DNA from: a virus
Length of the DNA: 35,194 nt
Reading direction: 5' to 3' (one strand)
IMG/VR virus record: IMGVR_UViG_3300044800_000226
Coordinates: 1 to 35,194 of that record
Positions 20,701 through 28,753 of this stretch are shown here, one piece after another (position 1 is the first letter of the stretch; each line of letters opens with the position of its first letter). The notes beneath the pieces were generated by a model that had not been told where the DNA came from, searched no databases, and saw only the letters and a program-made list of their open reading frames with translations. Made by a program: the position numbers and the translations under genes.

Positions 20701-21006
20701 ATGTCGAGTGGTCCGACGAGGAGCTTGAAGCCGCCGTCCATGAGCGAGAGACTACTGAGGTTCAGAGTGCACCCGTTCTTGATGTTCTCCATCGCGTGGC
20801 TCTTTGTGATGTACTCGGTTGCTGCCTTTCAGCCGGAGATGGTCCGCGGAGACGGAGGGTTCCCGGAAGCGAACACGGTGTTGCGGATCCTGCATGTGCT
20901 CGAGTACTTCGGATGGGCGTTGTTCGGCTACGGCATCATCCTGACCGCGGAGTGGATGATCATGCGGATAACCGGCGAGGATAGACCGCCGCCGAAGTTC
21001 GAGTAG
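20701..21006 (+). CDS. Small membrane protein, two transmembrane helices
   Basis: A 101-residue protein with helices at ~26-44 (LMFSIAWLFVMYSVAAF) and ~68-87 (YFGWALFGYGIILTAEWMIM), ending in a charged tail. It may be a superinfection-exclusion or lysis-related protein, by size and position only. The start is uncertain: the ATG at 20701 has no ribosome site, and an ATG at 20740 gives 88 residues. A second frame from ATG at 20697 opens with a plausible acidic segment (MDVEWSDEELEAAVHERE) before becoming a shadow, so a sequence or natural frameshift is possible. Confidence 0.6.
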   Translation: MSSGPTRSLKPPSMSERLLRFRVHPFLMFSIAWLFVMYSVAAFQPEMVRGDGGFPEANTVLRILHVLEYFGWALFGYGIILTAEWMIMRITGEDRPPPKFE

Positions 21007-21035
21007 TGCACCTTTGCACGTAGGTGCATATGCAC
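21007..21035. terminator. Convergent-gene hairpins, possible bidirectional terminator
   Basis: Between two convergent genes. TGCACCT (21007-21013) pairs with AGGTGCA (21022-21028) around an 8-base loop, and GTGCATATGCAC (21024-21035) is a perfect palindrome overlapping it. No U-tract follows, so this may be a terminator or an operator. Confidence 0.45.
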
Positions 21036-21038
21036 GCA

Positions 21039-23336
21039 TCAACTCGCGTCGCAGAACACATCGACCGACACGCGCGTGACTTTGAGCTTGTAGAAGTATT
21101 CGCATGCCCCGAGCGTGACGGTGCCGACCGCACTGCCCGCAGTTGCTGCATCATACAACACGATCTTGCCGATGGGGGTGCTGCTTGCGGTATAACCGTT
21201 GCCCGGTTCGAATGTGGCATGATAGATGTTGATGTTGTCGTCAATCGTCTTGGTGCAAAGCACGCGCGCCTGACCGGCGACCGCTGCGCCCGCCGCGTTC
21301 TGCAGTTCCATGTACAGGCTAGCGTCCGTGATCACAGAAGCGAGCCGGGCGGGCAAGTAGTATTCCTTAACGACATCATTGCCGCCGGTGAAGTTCTCTG
21401 CAAGTTGCGCCCGCAACCGCTTCGCATCCAGTTCGTCTTGCTTCGAATAGTCATAGTTGGTGATGGCGATGATCGTCTTGCCGGGTACGCATGTCACGCC
21501 TCGGACCTTGAACTTGGTCGCGGTCAAGTGCAAGGTGCTGATATTGAGCGTGATGATCTTGCCGCCCCGCACGGAGCCGGAACCACCGCTGCTGTCGTCA
21601 AGCATATCGGGATAGCAGCCTCCCACCGTGATTGTGCCTTCCCACTGTGTGCGGTTGATGGCAAGACGGATCCGTCGCGCCTCGCGTACACAGTCCGGGT
21701 AGGATGTGAAGTTCTTGTCCGTCAGGCGGTAGGTGTTGGCCCCGAACAAGGCCCGGTTGATCCAGTCACAGGACGAGGCGAATATCGTCTGCTTATTACC
21801 GCCTTCGCCTCGCAACTCCACCGTGTTGATCTTCAGCGCATCTGCTTTCGTTAGATCATGGTCGATGATTCGGAACTCTGTATCCGTCGCGCCGCTGTCC
21901 GAGAAGGTCACAGCACTTGCGTCGCCCGTGTTATACTTGCCGCGCGCATAGATGTAGTCAACACCTGCAACCCACAGGTCGTACATGACGAGTTGCCGGG
22001 AGGATAGGCCGCCTTCCTCGAGGTCGCTGATCTGCCGCAGGCATTCCAGGGGAGACTTACCCATCGTCTTGTAGATTCCGAACGTGTCGGTGACGTATCC
22101 ATCCACGACATCAGCGGAAGCCCCGAAGACGAGATTGATCAGGTTTTCCATCACGGTCTTCTTGGCGACTGTGCCATAGAAGTAGCTCAAGCACGCACGC
22201 TCATAGTAGGCGTTCGTATCCGGGATGTCATTGCGGCCCTGCCCGTCGATCCACATCTCATCGGTGTATAGCGCGTTCTTGAAAGCGCGGTTCACTTCGA
22301 TGTCTTGCCAGGGCGAGAACTCCAAAAGGAAATTGTCGAAGTTGTAGGTCTGCACTGCCCAGGATGATGTCGCATAGTACCATGCTCGCGGGTCGAAGTT
22401 GCCAGCATTCACGCCGATGTTGATGTCCACAGTGGTTGTAGCGCTGACTGCGCGCGCAACGATCGCATACTGTTTGTCAGGTCGCAGCCGATCAGCGTAG
22501 GTGAAACCGTGCCCCGCATCATCGTCAGGATACCAAGGCACAGGATACCACACGCCGTCGTTGGGCAAGGTCGTGAAATCATAGTAACAAATATCCACGC
22601 CATTTGGCCCGGTAGTCGGCGAACATTCCTGTAGGCTCAACCGCAGCGTGGCCGTGTTGGTCGCCCCGCACATCGCGCTGATTTGGCAGCGGTTGATGTG
22701 GTCCCCATCCTTGCCACTGAAAGGCTGCGCGTACTTCTTGGTGCTATCGTCGATTACCACAGCGGTCGTGCGTTGCGACGAGTATATCTTGGCATCATCA
22801 CGGGTGCTGACGGCGATCTGCCAAGGTGGTGACACCCAGGTCGTGTCCAGCGTGTCTGCGCGTGCGGGCCACGCGGGCGATGCGGCATACACGAGCAGAC
22901 GCTCGTACTCTTCGCGGTAGGTGCCCGCAACCCAATACTTGTCCACAGGGAAGCGGTCCAGCTTCGCAAGAGGTGACAAGCATACCACCTCGAGCAGGCC
23001 GTCGCCCGTCTGCTGCGTCGATATGATCTCGCCGTGAAAGTATCGCGTTGCCGAACCCGTCAACGTAGGATACAACGAACACTGCACCTGCAAGCCCGAC
23101 ACGATGTTGCCGCATCCTGTCGTCGCATTGTAGGTGCCCCCTATCAAGTCACCGTCCTTGTTCCAGAACTTGAGGCGCAAGTCGAGGGGATAGTTCTCAC
23201 TGCGCTCAAGTTTGTAGTCGGCGACCTTGTTCGAGGACAGCGTGCTGTGGATGAATGTCAAGGTATTGCTGCCCGCTTCGTCCGGGTACTTGCCTGCCAC
23301 CGTTGCGATCTTGACGGTGAATCGTTCTGCGCTCAT
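21039..23336 (-). CDS. Large tail-tip / baseplate structural protein
   Basis: A 765-residue protein, the last gene of the tail operon. It is rich in Thr, Tyr, Asp and beta-strand patterns (FTVKIATVAGKYPDEAGSNTL, ATLRLSLQECS) and carries a middle LECLRQISDLEEGG, which in other phages occurs in tail-hub proteins. A C-terminal beta region follows (VLYDAATAGSAVGTVTLGACEYFYKLKV). I do not recognise a named family; a hub, adsorption or baseplate role follows from position after tape measure. ATG at 23336 overlaps the upstream stop (ATGA). Confidence 0.65.
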   Translation of the reverse strand: MSAERFTVKIATVAGKYPDEAGSNTLTFIHSTLSSNKVADYKLERSENYPLDLRLKFWNKDGDLIGGTYNATTGCGNIVSGLQVQCSLYPTLTGSATRYFHGEIISTQQTGDGLLEVVCLSPLAKLDRFPVDKYWVAGTYREEYERLLVYAASPAWPARADTLDTTWVSPPWQIAVSTRDDAKIYSSQRTTAVVIDDSTKKYAQPFSGKDGDHINRCQISAMCGATNTATLRLSLQECSPTTGPNGVDICYYDFTTLPNDGVWYPVPWYPDDDAGHGFTYADRLRPDKQYAIVARAVSATTTVDINIGVNAGNFDPRAWYYATSSWAVQTYNFDNFLLEFSPWQDIEVNRAFKNALYTDEMWIDGQGRNDIPDTNAYYERACLSYFYGTVAKKTVMENLINLVFGASADVVDGYVTDTFGIYKTMGKSPLECLRQISDLEEGGLSSRQLVMYDLWVAGVDYIYARGKYNTGDASAVTFSDSGATDTEFRIIDHDLTKADALKINTVELRGEGGNKQTIFASSCDWINRALFGANTYRLTDKNFTSYPDCVREARRIRLAINRTQWEGTITVGGCYPDMLDDSSGGSGSVRGGKIITLNISTLHLTATKFKVRGVTCVPGKTIIAITNYDYSKQDELDAKRLRAQLAENFTGGNDVVKEYYLPARLASVITDASLYMELQNAAGAAVAGQARVLCTKTIDDNINIYHATFEPGNGYTASSTPIGKIVLYDAATAGSAVGTVTLGACEYFYKLKVTRVSVDVFCDAS

Positions 23337-24448
23337 AGATTGGTCACATCAACCGGGCGGCTTGGCATCGGCTGTTTGCGCCCTTGGAACTGCGCGATCG
23401 TGCCGGTGCTGGAACCGCCTGTTTGTGAAAGTGTCTTCTCATAATACAGTACCTTGCCACTTGCCACCGTGATCGTGCCACCGTCTTGCACCAGGGCATC
23501 GACGGTGGCGTTCTCATTGACCGCCCAGGTTCCATTGCTGACGGTGGCCGTGCCCTCCACGATCAGGAAGCCACCTTGTGTGACTGTCGTACTAGCACCG
23601 TTCACTATCAGCGTCGTGCATCTGATCTGCGATGCCCGCCCATTGAAAGTTACCCTCGCCCCGAATGTGATGGTTGGCGCGGAAAGGATATAATTGCTGG
23701 CAGACAAATCGACAGTTAAGACATTGGATGCGTGGTTGGACAATATCGACATTGGGCAAGAAACTGCCCAATCCGCAGACGCGGTAAAGGCGAACGAGGC
23801 TGACGCATCACTGTGTAGATATAGTCTGAGTGTCCCGGTTCCATCTATCGTTCCGAGGCTTCCAATCGTTTGATTGGCTCTCGCATAGATTGAAAAGAGT
23901 GAGGACGCACCCAGGTGTATCTTGCCGTTGTTCACGAATGTGGACCCTGCATAGAGTTGGACATAAGGTGTTGCAGAAGCAGCGATCGTGAGTTCTGCCC
24001 CGACATCAACTTGGAACGCATGGATGACATCCGGATAACCGCTCATCGTGACTGCACCAGTCACGCGGTAGTCATTGAAGTCGATTCCTGCGGCGACATT
24101 GAATGTCCCGGTCCCCTGAATCAGACGAGGACCTGGGTAGGTGATCGCGCCCCCGGTTCGCCCAAAGTTTCCGGCGCAGGACAATGTGTAGGTCGAAGTC
24201 GGGGTAAATGTCCCGGCCTTAATCAACCAAGATGTTACCGAGAATGAAGCGGTCTGGGTAACGACACCGCTATAACCTGTGTCCTGCAGGTAAGCCCCGA
24301 GTGCGAGGGCAATATCGAATGTACAGTTGACGACGCTGCTCGCATCGAACAGAATATCCCTGCCCGCAGCCGGCGGCGTGTCCCAATTTGCTGCCGTTGA
24401 TGCAAGGTTCCCATGCGCTCCGTCTGCAATCCATTTGCTTGTTGCCAT
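23333..24448 (-). CDS. Beta-repeat (beta-helix-like) tail/adhesin protein
   Basis: A 371-residue protein of short Gly/Ser/Thr/Val strands (FVNNGKIHLGASSLFSIYARANQTIGSLGTIDGTGTLRLYL), as in beta-solenoid adhesins. It opens SKWIADGAHGNLASTAANWDTPPAAGRDILFDAS, similar in plan to the upstream protein's opening GNWTDQAKWTPNGLPVTGDT, so the two may be paralogues. ATG at 24448 with GGAGG nine bases upstream. A receptor-binding or tail-decoration role is inferred. Confidence 0.65.
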   Translation of the reverse strand: MATSKWIADGAHGNLASTAANWDTPPAAGRDILFDASSVVNCTFDIALALGAYLQDTGYSGVVTQTASFSVTSWLIKAGTFTPTSTYTLSCAGNFGRTGGAITYPGPRLIQGTGTFNVAAGIDFNDYRVTGAVTMSGYPDVIHAFQVDVGAELTIAASATPYVQLYAGSTFVNNGKIHLGASSLFSIYARANQTIGSLGTIDGTGTLRLYLHSDASASFAFTASADWAVSCPMSILSNHASNVLTVDLSASNYILSAPTITFGARVTFNGRASQIRCTTLIVNGASTTVTQGGFLIVEGTATVSNGTWAVNENATVDALVQDGGTITVASGKVLYYEKTLSQTGGSSTGTIAQFQGRKQPMPSRPVDVTNL

Positions 24449-24449
24449 G

Positions 24450-25493
24450 TTACACATCCTCCGTTAGCGTGATCGTGTACGGGGCATAGAGGCTGCCCGA
24501 TTTGAAGTCCGTATCGTGGTCGAGGATGCGGCAGTAAGGCAGCTGCACATATTCCGAGTAGAATGCGATCGCGGTCCCGGCCGCCTTCCACTTGTCCACG
24601 AGCGCCCACTGCAGATCTGATATGAGCCAGAAGCCTTCGATTTCAACGATGCCCGCTTCCGAGCCACGCCAATGCACGCGCCCGGCCTCGCGCCCGAGGC
24701 AGATATCAGAATCAATCGACGGCACTCTGTTCAAGGGCTTGGTCTTCTGCGGGTGACGATTGAAAACGAAATAATCCGCGTAGCTGCCCAAAGACACCTT
24801 CGCGTTCTGCAGCACCAAGTTCGTAAATGTGCTACCCGGCGCCGCCCCCCAAATACGCACTGGATAGGTCGGGGGGTTGTTCACCGACCGCCAAGTGACG
24901 GGGCTGGTCGGCGTGCCATTCACAACTACGATACCTGGGGAATTCAGCGTTACATAATTGCCCGAGTAATCGGCCATCTTCAATGTCACGCCGGCGTTCC
25001 AAGTGGACAGCCCATAGGTCATCGACAAAGTGAGAAGCGAGAGGTCTTGGTCGAAGGTCAAATCCCCTGCAGGATACATGCCGATTCGGCAAGTAGCTTG
25101 GTTGGCTGCCGAGCAATCATTGAACAGACCGGATATCGTCTGCGCACTGTCCACCTGTAATATGAACCCGATCAGCTCGGCCCCGCTGTGCGTTGTCCAT
25201 GTGCCGTCGATGTGCACGCCTGTGTTCCCCACCGCACCGATCAGTGTGCCCGTAATATCGATCTCGCCGGTGGCGGCAATGCCGCCCGCGCCCTCGAATG
25301 TGAGTTGGCCGCCTGCGGCGATGATCAGCTTGCCCGTTGCTGCGGCGGTGAAATCCTTGATCACTTCCGCGTCGTCCACCGTCACATCGAAGGTTGCGGT
25401 GTCGATCGTGTCGCCTGTGACGGGTAGGCCGTTGGGGGTCCACTTTGCCTGGTCCGTCCAGTTGCCTGTTGCATTGCGCGTGTATGCCGTCAA
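24450..25493 (-). CDS. Beta-repeat domain fused to a tail domain
   Basis: A 347-residue protein. Residues ~1-215 are beta-repeats (GKLIIAAGGQLTFEGAGGIAATGEIDITGTLIG) of the same plan as the next gene. Residues ~230-347 differ (REAGRVHWRGSEAGIVEIEGFWLISDLQWALVDKWKAAG), resembling a tail component. This looks like an adhesin domain grafted onto a tail protein. Start TTG at 25493 overlaps the tape-measure stop (TTGA) with a strong AAAGGAGGT upstream. Confidence 0.65.
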   Translation of the reverse strand: MTAYTRNATGNWTDQAKWTPNGLPVTGDTIDTATFDVTVDDAEVIKDFTAAATGKLIIAAGGQLTFEGAGGIAATGEIDITGTLIGAVGNTGVHIDGTWTTHSGAELIGFILQVDSAQTISGLFNDCSAANQATCRIGMYPAGDLTFDQDLSLLTLSMTYGLSTWNAGVTLKMADYSGNYVTLNSPGIVVVNGTPTSPVTWRSVNNPPTYPVRIWGAAPGSTFTNLVLQNAKVSLGSYADYFVFNRHPQKTKPLNRVPSIDSDICLGREAGRVHWRGSEAGIVEIEGFWLISDLQWALVDKWKAAGTAIAFYSEYVQLPYCRILDHDTDFKSGSLYAPYTITLTEDV

Positions 25494-26149
25494 TGTGCCA
25501 CCTCCTTTGCGATCAGCTTGGCGAACCGGCGCTGCTCGTAGTAGGTGTTGCCGCCCGCCGCGCCATAGATTATGATGTTCACATTGCCGCCCGCGCCACC
25601 GGGACGGCCAATCGTCTCTCCCTTATGCACCATCGCAGGCCCCGTTTCCCTGATCATGCGCGTTTCGCCCGGCTGCGTCTGATAATAGCCCGCAAGTTTG
25701 CCCGCCACAAGCGCCATACTGCCCAAGGCGATGCCGACGAGTATCGGGCCGATGAAAGGTATCAAAGCCGTACTCAATGCGCGCACAACGGCAAGGGCCG
25801 CTTCGCTTGCCCGCAGCGCGTTGACCATGCCGATCACGCCCTTGATTGCCATACCCGCGCCCACGAACAACTGCATAACCGATGTTGCCGCCGACAGTAT
25901 CTTCATGTTGCTGTCGCTCACGAAACCCAGGTTGCGTGCAGAGTTCACAACCATGTTGAAGCCGCCACTGAGGGCATGCATCGCTTGCACCTGGGCCATG
26001 AAGGATATGTTGGCCTTCATCGTGTTGTCGCTGGCATCCTTCTGCGCGCCGGACAAGCCCGCGAGCTCACCCTTGGCTTTCCGTATCGTGCTCGAGGCGT
26101 TCTCATCGACACCCTTGAGCACTATCCGCGCTTCTGCATCCCCGGCCAT
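25490..26149 (-). CDS. Short tape-measure-like protein
   Basis: A 219-residue protein. The N terminus (GDAEARIVLKGVDENASSTIRKAKGELAGLSG) and hydrophobic middle (MQLFVGAGMAIKGVIGMVN, ALIPFIGPILVGIALGSMALVAGKLAG) match tape-measure proteins. The end has PAMVHKGETIGRPG, a common C-terminal element. Typical siphovirus tape measures have 600 residues or more. It is placed after the chaperone as expected. If it sets tail length alone, the tail should be very short, or a piece is missing. Confidence 0.75.
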   Translation of the reverse strand: MAGDAEARIVLKGVDENASSTIRKAKGELAGLSGAQKDASDNTMKANISFMAQVQAMHALSGGFNMVVNSARNLGFVSDSNMKILSAATSVMQLFVGAGMAIKGVIGMVNALRASEAALAVVRALSTALIPFIGPILVGIALGSMALVAGKLAGYYQTQPGETRMIRETGPAMVHKGETIGRPGGAGGNVNIIIYGAAGGNTYYEQRRFAKLIAKEVAH

Positions 26150-26150
26150 C

Positions 26151-26759
26151 TCACACGACCTTGTTCTCCCTGGTTATCTCCGCCATGGCGCGCACCTGAT
26201 CGGGCGTCGCATTTGCGATCGTCAGGTTCTTGTCGATCGGAATGTTGAACTGCTGCGCGAGCCGCATCAGACGCTTGGCAGCCTCCATCGATTCCTCGCT
26301 CGGGTTGTAGACATCGGCCACCGTCTTGACGACCGTGTCGCGTTCGGTCGGTGGGAGCGCATCCAGCAGCGCCTCGAATATATCGAGGCTCATGGTGGGT
26401 GCGACCAGGCTCGCGTGTGTCAGTTCGATCGAGTAGGGCTGACCGAGCATCCCATACTCGTTGATGAAGTCCCACTCCTCCGGTGTGTACTCTGTTGCCG
26501 GCTTGCTCAGGATCTCCGCAGCCCGTACCATCATGGGGGCCATGTGCTCGAAGAGATCCTTGTGCTTGAGAGCGAGCTGCTTAACCCGCATGTCGCTGAT
26601 CTTGTGGAACACCAACTTGCCCTTGCTCGTGGGCACCGTGAACACGCGGTCATGCCCGAGGATGATCGGCGCGGGATCTACCAATTCGCTCACATCGATT
26701 GTGTTGAGGTTGTCGTGCCACTCCACAGGCGTCGGCGGCGGACCTTGCTGTTCGTCCAT
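26151..26759 (-). CDS. Tail assembly chaperone-like protein
   Basis: A 202-residue protein between tail tube and tape measure, the position of tail assembly chaperones. It has an acidic N-terminal part (PVEWHDNLNTIDVSELVD), then VFTVPTSKGKLVFHKISDMRVKQLALKHKDLFEHM and helices. ATG at 26759, AGGTGATG upstream. The usual programmed-frameshift partner was not found, since the tape-measure ATG starts two bases after the stop. Confidence 0.65.
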   Translation of the reverse strand: MDEQQGPPPTPVEWHDNLNTIDVSELVDPAPIILGHDRVFTVPTSKGKLVFHKISDMRVKQLALKHKDLFEHMAPMMVRAAEILSKPATEYTPEEWDFINEYGMLGQPYSIELTHASLVAPTMSLDIFEALLDALPPTERDTVVKTVADVYNPSEESMEAAKRLMRLAQQFNIPIDKNLTIANATPDQVRAMAEITRENKVV

Positions 26760-26768
26760 GTCATCACC

Positions 26769-27710
26769 TCACGCAATCGTAAGGCCGTTGAACTTCAACG
26801 ACAGCGTTTCCTTGAGCGGGTCCTTGCCGGACTTGTGATCAGGCGCGCTCGGGTCCTTGAAGTACCCGCCCGTGAAGGTCCAGGTCTTCCCGTTGATGTA
26901 CAGCGTGAAGATAATGCCGGTCTTCCGCGCGAGCTTCTGCGCCCAATGCGTGTTGTCCCGGTGCCATCTCGAGATGTCTACCGTGCAGTCGAAGTCCCCC
27001 TCGTCGAAGGCCTCGGCCACCGGATACACCAGGGCATCAGCCCCCGTGCGTTTGTACCACTCGGGGGTCAGGTTGTTCTTGATCGTGACCTTCCAATCGA
27101 TCACACCCGCGATGTTCGCGAGACCACTGCCGTAGTTGACCTGTGGAGCGGTGCCGTCCCAACGCGCGTAGGCCGTTGTGGGTAGTGTAGGATCCGCACC
27201 CGGCGTGATCGTCTGCAGTCCCGTGAAGGCCTTGCTCGCCGCCGTCACGACATACTGTGCTCGGCAGTCCAGGGAATACACCAACGCCTTGCCCACGCCT
27301 CCAGCCTGTATCGTAAGGCCGTCGACCACGCAGCCGTTGAACAGGGCATACTCCGTTATGGTTGCGTTGGTCTTCTTGCTGACGAGCGAGAAGGAATCCA
27401 GGCGTCCGTCACTTGCGCGGCCCGTGATCTCGCCCAGGGCGTACAGTGCCCAGAAGTCCTCGGGCACGAATATCACGCCATCGCGCAGCCATACCTTCGC
27501 GGTCAAGGTGAACCCGACCTCGTAGTTCTGATAGGCCACGCTCGTGAAGGCCCGATCGAGGAACTCGTCCTCCTCCGGGTTGAAGTTCGGCTTGGTCTGC
27601 AGGTCCATCGTTTCTCCGAGAGCCTTGAGAGCCCCCGTGGTCGTCGTACCGTACACGGTTTCCGCCGACCAATACGTCCGTTTGATATCCATTCCCAGCG
27701 TCGTCGTCAT
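26769..27710 (-). CDS. Major tail tube protein
   Basis: A 313-residue protein with a TYWSAETVYGTTTTGALKALGETMDLQTKP opening and an overall beta-sandwich pattern typical of siphovirus tail tube proteins, with an added Ig-like or loop region (DFDCTVDISRWHRDN). It polymerises as rings around the tape measure. ATG at 27710, AAGGTGG upstream. Confidence 0.75.
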   Translation of the reverse strand: MTTTLGMDIKRTYWSAETVYGTTTTGALKALGETMDLQTKPNFNPEEDEFLDRAFTSVAYQNYEVGFTLTAKVWLRDGVIFVPEDFWALYALGEITGRASDGRLDSFSLVSKKTNATITEYALFNGCVVDGLTIQAGGVGKALVYSLDCRAQYVVTAASKAFTGLQTITPGADPTLPTTAYARWDGTAPQVNYGSGLANIAGVIDWKVTIKNNLTPEWYKRTGADALVYPVAEAFDEGDFDCTVDISRWHRDNTHWAQKLARKTGIIFTLYINGKTWTFTGGYFKDPSAPDHKSGKDPLKETLSLKFNGLTIA

Positions 27711-27959
27711 CTATGCCACCTTCAGGAGAAGGTCCACGACCACCGGCACGATGATCACAAGCGCGCCGATGATCGCAGCGAACATCTTCCAGTTGGTTTC
27801 GATTACGGTGAGCCGGGTGCTGTGATCCTGCACGTCCGCGCACACCGTTTTGAAGCTGTCCTTGAGTTCGGCGACATCGGCGGCCGCTAGGATGAGGACG
27901 TCATGGTCGCTCTTCATCTCGAGCTCCCGTATCAGCTTGCTCCGTTCTACATCGTTCAT
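27711..27959 (-). CDS. Coiled-coil membrane protein, XhlA/holin-like
   Basis: An 82-residue protein: a coiled coil (DVAELKDSFKTVCADVQDHSTRLTVIETNW) followed by one C-terminal membrane helix (MFAAIIGALVIIVPVVVDLLL). This is the plan of XhlA-type haemolysin/holin helpers. ATG at 27959 with GGAGGCGG upstream. It lies between tail terminator-like and tube genes with another membrane protein, so a lysis pair is likely but unproven. Confidence 0.6.
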   Translation of the reverse strand: MNDVERSKLIRELEMKSDHDVLILAAADVAELKDSFKTVCADVQDHSTRLTVIETNWKMFAAIIGALVIIVPVVVDLLLKVA

Positions 27960-27979
27960 TGCGGCCGCCTCCGTTCGCT

Positions 27980-28309
27980 TCACCCTCTGCCAATGCCAGG
28001 GACGGCTTCCGGTCGATTTAGCACGGCCTTCACGATGTCTATGCCAAAGTACCCAGCAGACAGAAGTCCGATCAGAGCCGCGATCAGCGTCCAATCCAGG
28101 TTCCAACCCGCCTTCACGATGACCCATAGCATCGGGCTGAACAGCAGTCCCGCGACTCCGCCAACGAACATGCGCTTGGCTGCGAGCACGAGTATGTCTG
28201 TCCAGTTTTTCAACGATCTCACTTCATTGGGCGGCACGATCAGATAGAGCAGGCCGCCAATGGCCCCAAGAATTATTGCCACGAATAAGGCAATCATCTG
28301 TGCGTTCAT
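27980..28309 (-). CDS. Holin-like membrane protein
   Basis: A 109-residue protein with about three or four membrane helices (MIALFVAIILGAIGGLLYLIV, FVGGVAGLLFSPMLWVIVKAGW, LIAALIGLLSAGYFGIDIV) and a short charged tail. Small multi-helix membrane proteins next to a coiled-coil membrane protein are typical holin modules. No endolysin accompanies it. ATG at 28309 with GGAGGACTG upstream. Confidence 0.6.
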   Translation of the reverse strand: MNAQMIALFVAIILGAIGGLLYLIVPPNEVRSLKNWTDILVLAAKRMFVGGVAGLLFSPMLWVIVKAGWNLDWTLIAALIGLLSAGYFGIDIVKAVLNRPEAVPGIGRG

Positions 28310-28312
28310 GCT

Positions 28313-28753
28313 TCAGTCCTCCTCGTACATGAGTAACAAGTTGGCCGTCATGCGATACAGCTCGTCGTTCGCATCGAAAGCTGAGGTGTCGAGCCAACTT
28401 GTGACCGTGATCGCGTCGATGCCTGCCGCCGGGTTGTTGGCGTGCAGGCGTAGTATGCGTTTGACCTCATCGCGCATCTGCAGCATATCGGCGTCCCGTT
28501 GTGCCCAGATGTCCAACTGCACTGCGAGCTCCACCTGCTCGATCAGTTCGCCGAACACCACATGCGGAGCTCCAATCTCCTTGAGCGAGATGTGCCTGAT
28601 CTTCTTGCTGCGTCCGTCTGTCAGGGCGGTCTTAGGGTGGGCCTCGCTGTACCATTCCTTGTCGATTGTGGGTGCAGGTCCGCCGGTTGCCGTCGCCCAT
28701 GCCGCCGTGATCATCCCCGCAATCTCAGTGCAGGGATCCGTGACACTGCTCAC
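28313..28753 (-). CDS. Tail terminator-like protein
   Basis: A 146-residue protein from GTG at 28753, overlapping the adaptor stop, with GGGAGG upstream. It ends WLDTSAFDANDELYRMTANLLLMYEED and contains VVFGELIEQVELAVQLDIWAQRDADMLQMRDEV, a helix-strand arrangement resembling tail terminator/gpU-like proteins. Its place between adaptor and tube fits that job. Confidence 0.6.
   Translation of the reverse strand: MSSVTDPCTEIAGMITAAWATATGGPAPTIDKEWYSEAHPKTALTDGRSKKIRHISLKEIGAPHVVFGELIEQVELAVQLDIWAQRDADMLQMRDEVKRILRLHANNPAAGIDAITVTSWLDTSAFDANDELYRMTANLLLMYEED

Noticed and set aside
26122-26475. Frameshift partner of the tail assembly chaperone
   Set aside because: The alternative frame is Arg/Asp-rich shadow, extends only about 30 bases past the stop, and no slippery heptamer is obvious.
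25698-27185. A 495-codon plus-strand frame opposite tail genes
   Set aside because: It spans three well-supported minus-strand tail genes and reads like their complement, without any domain signature.
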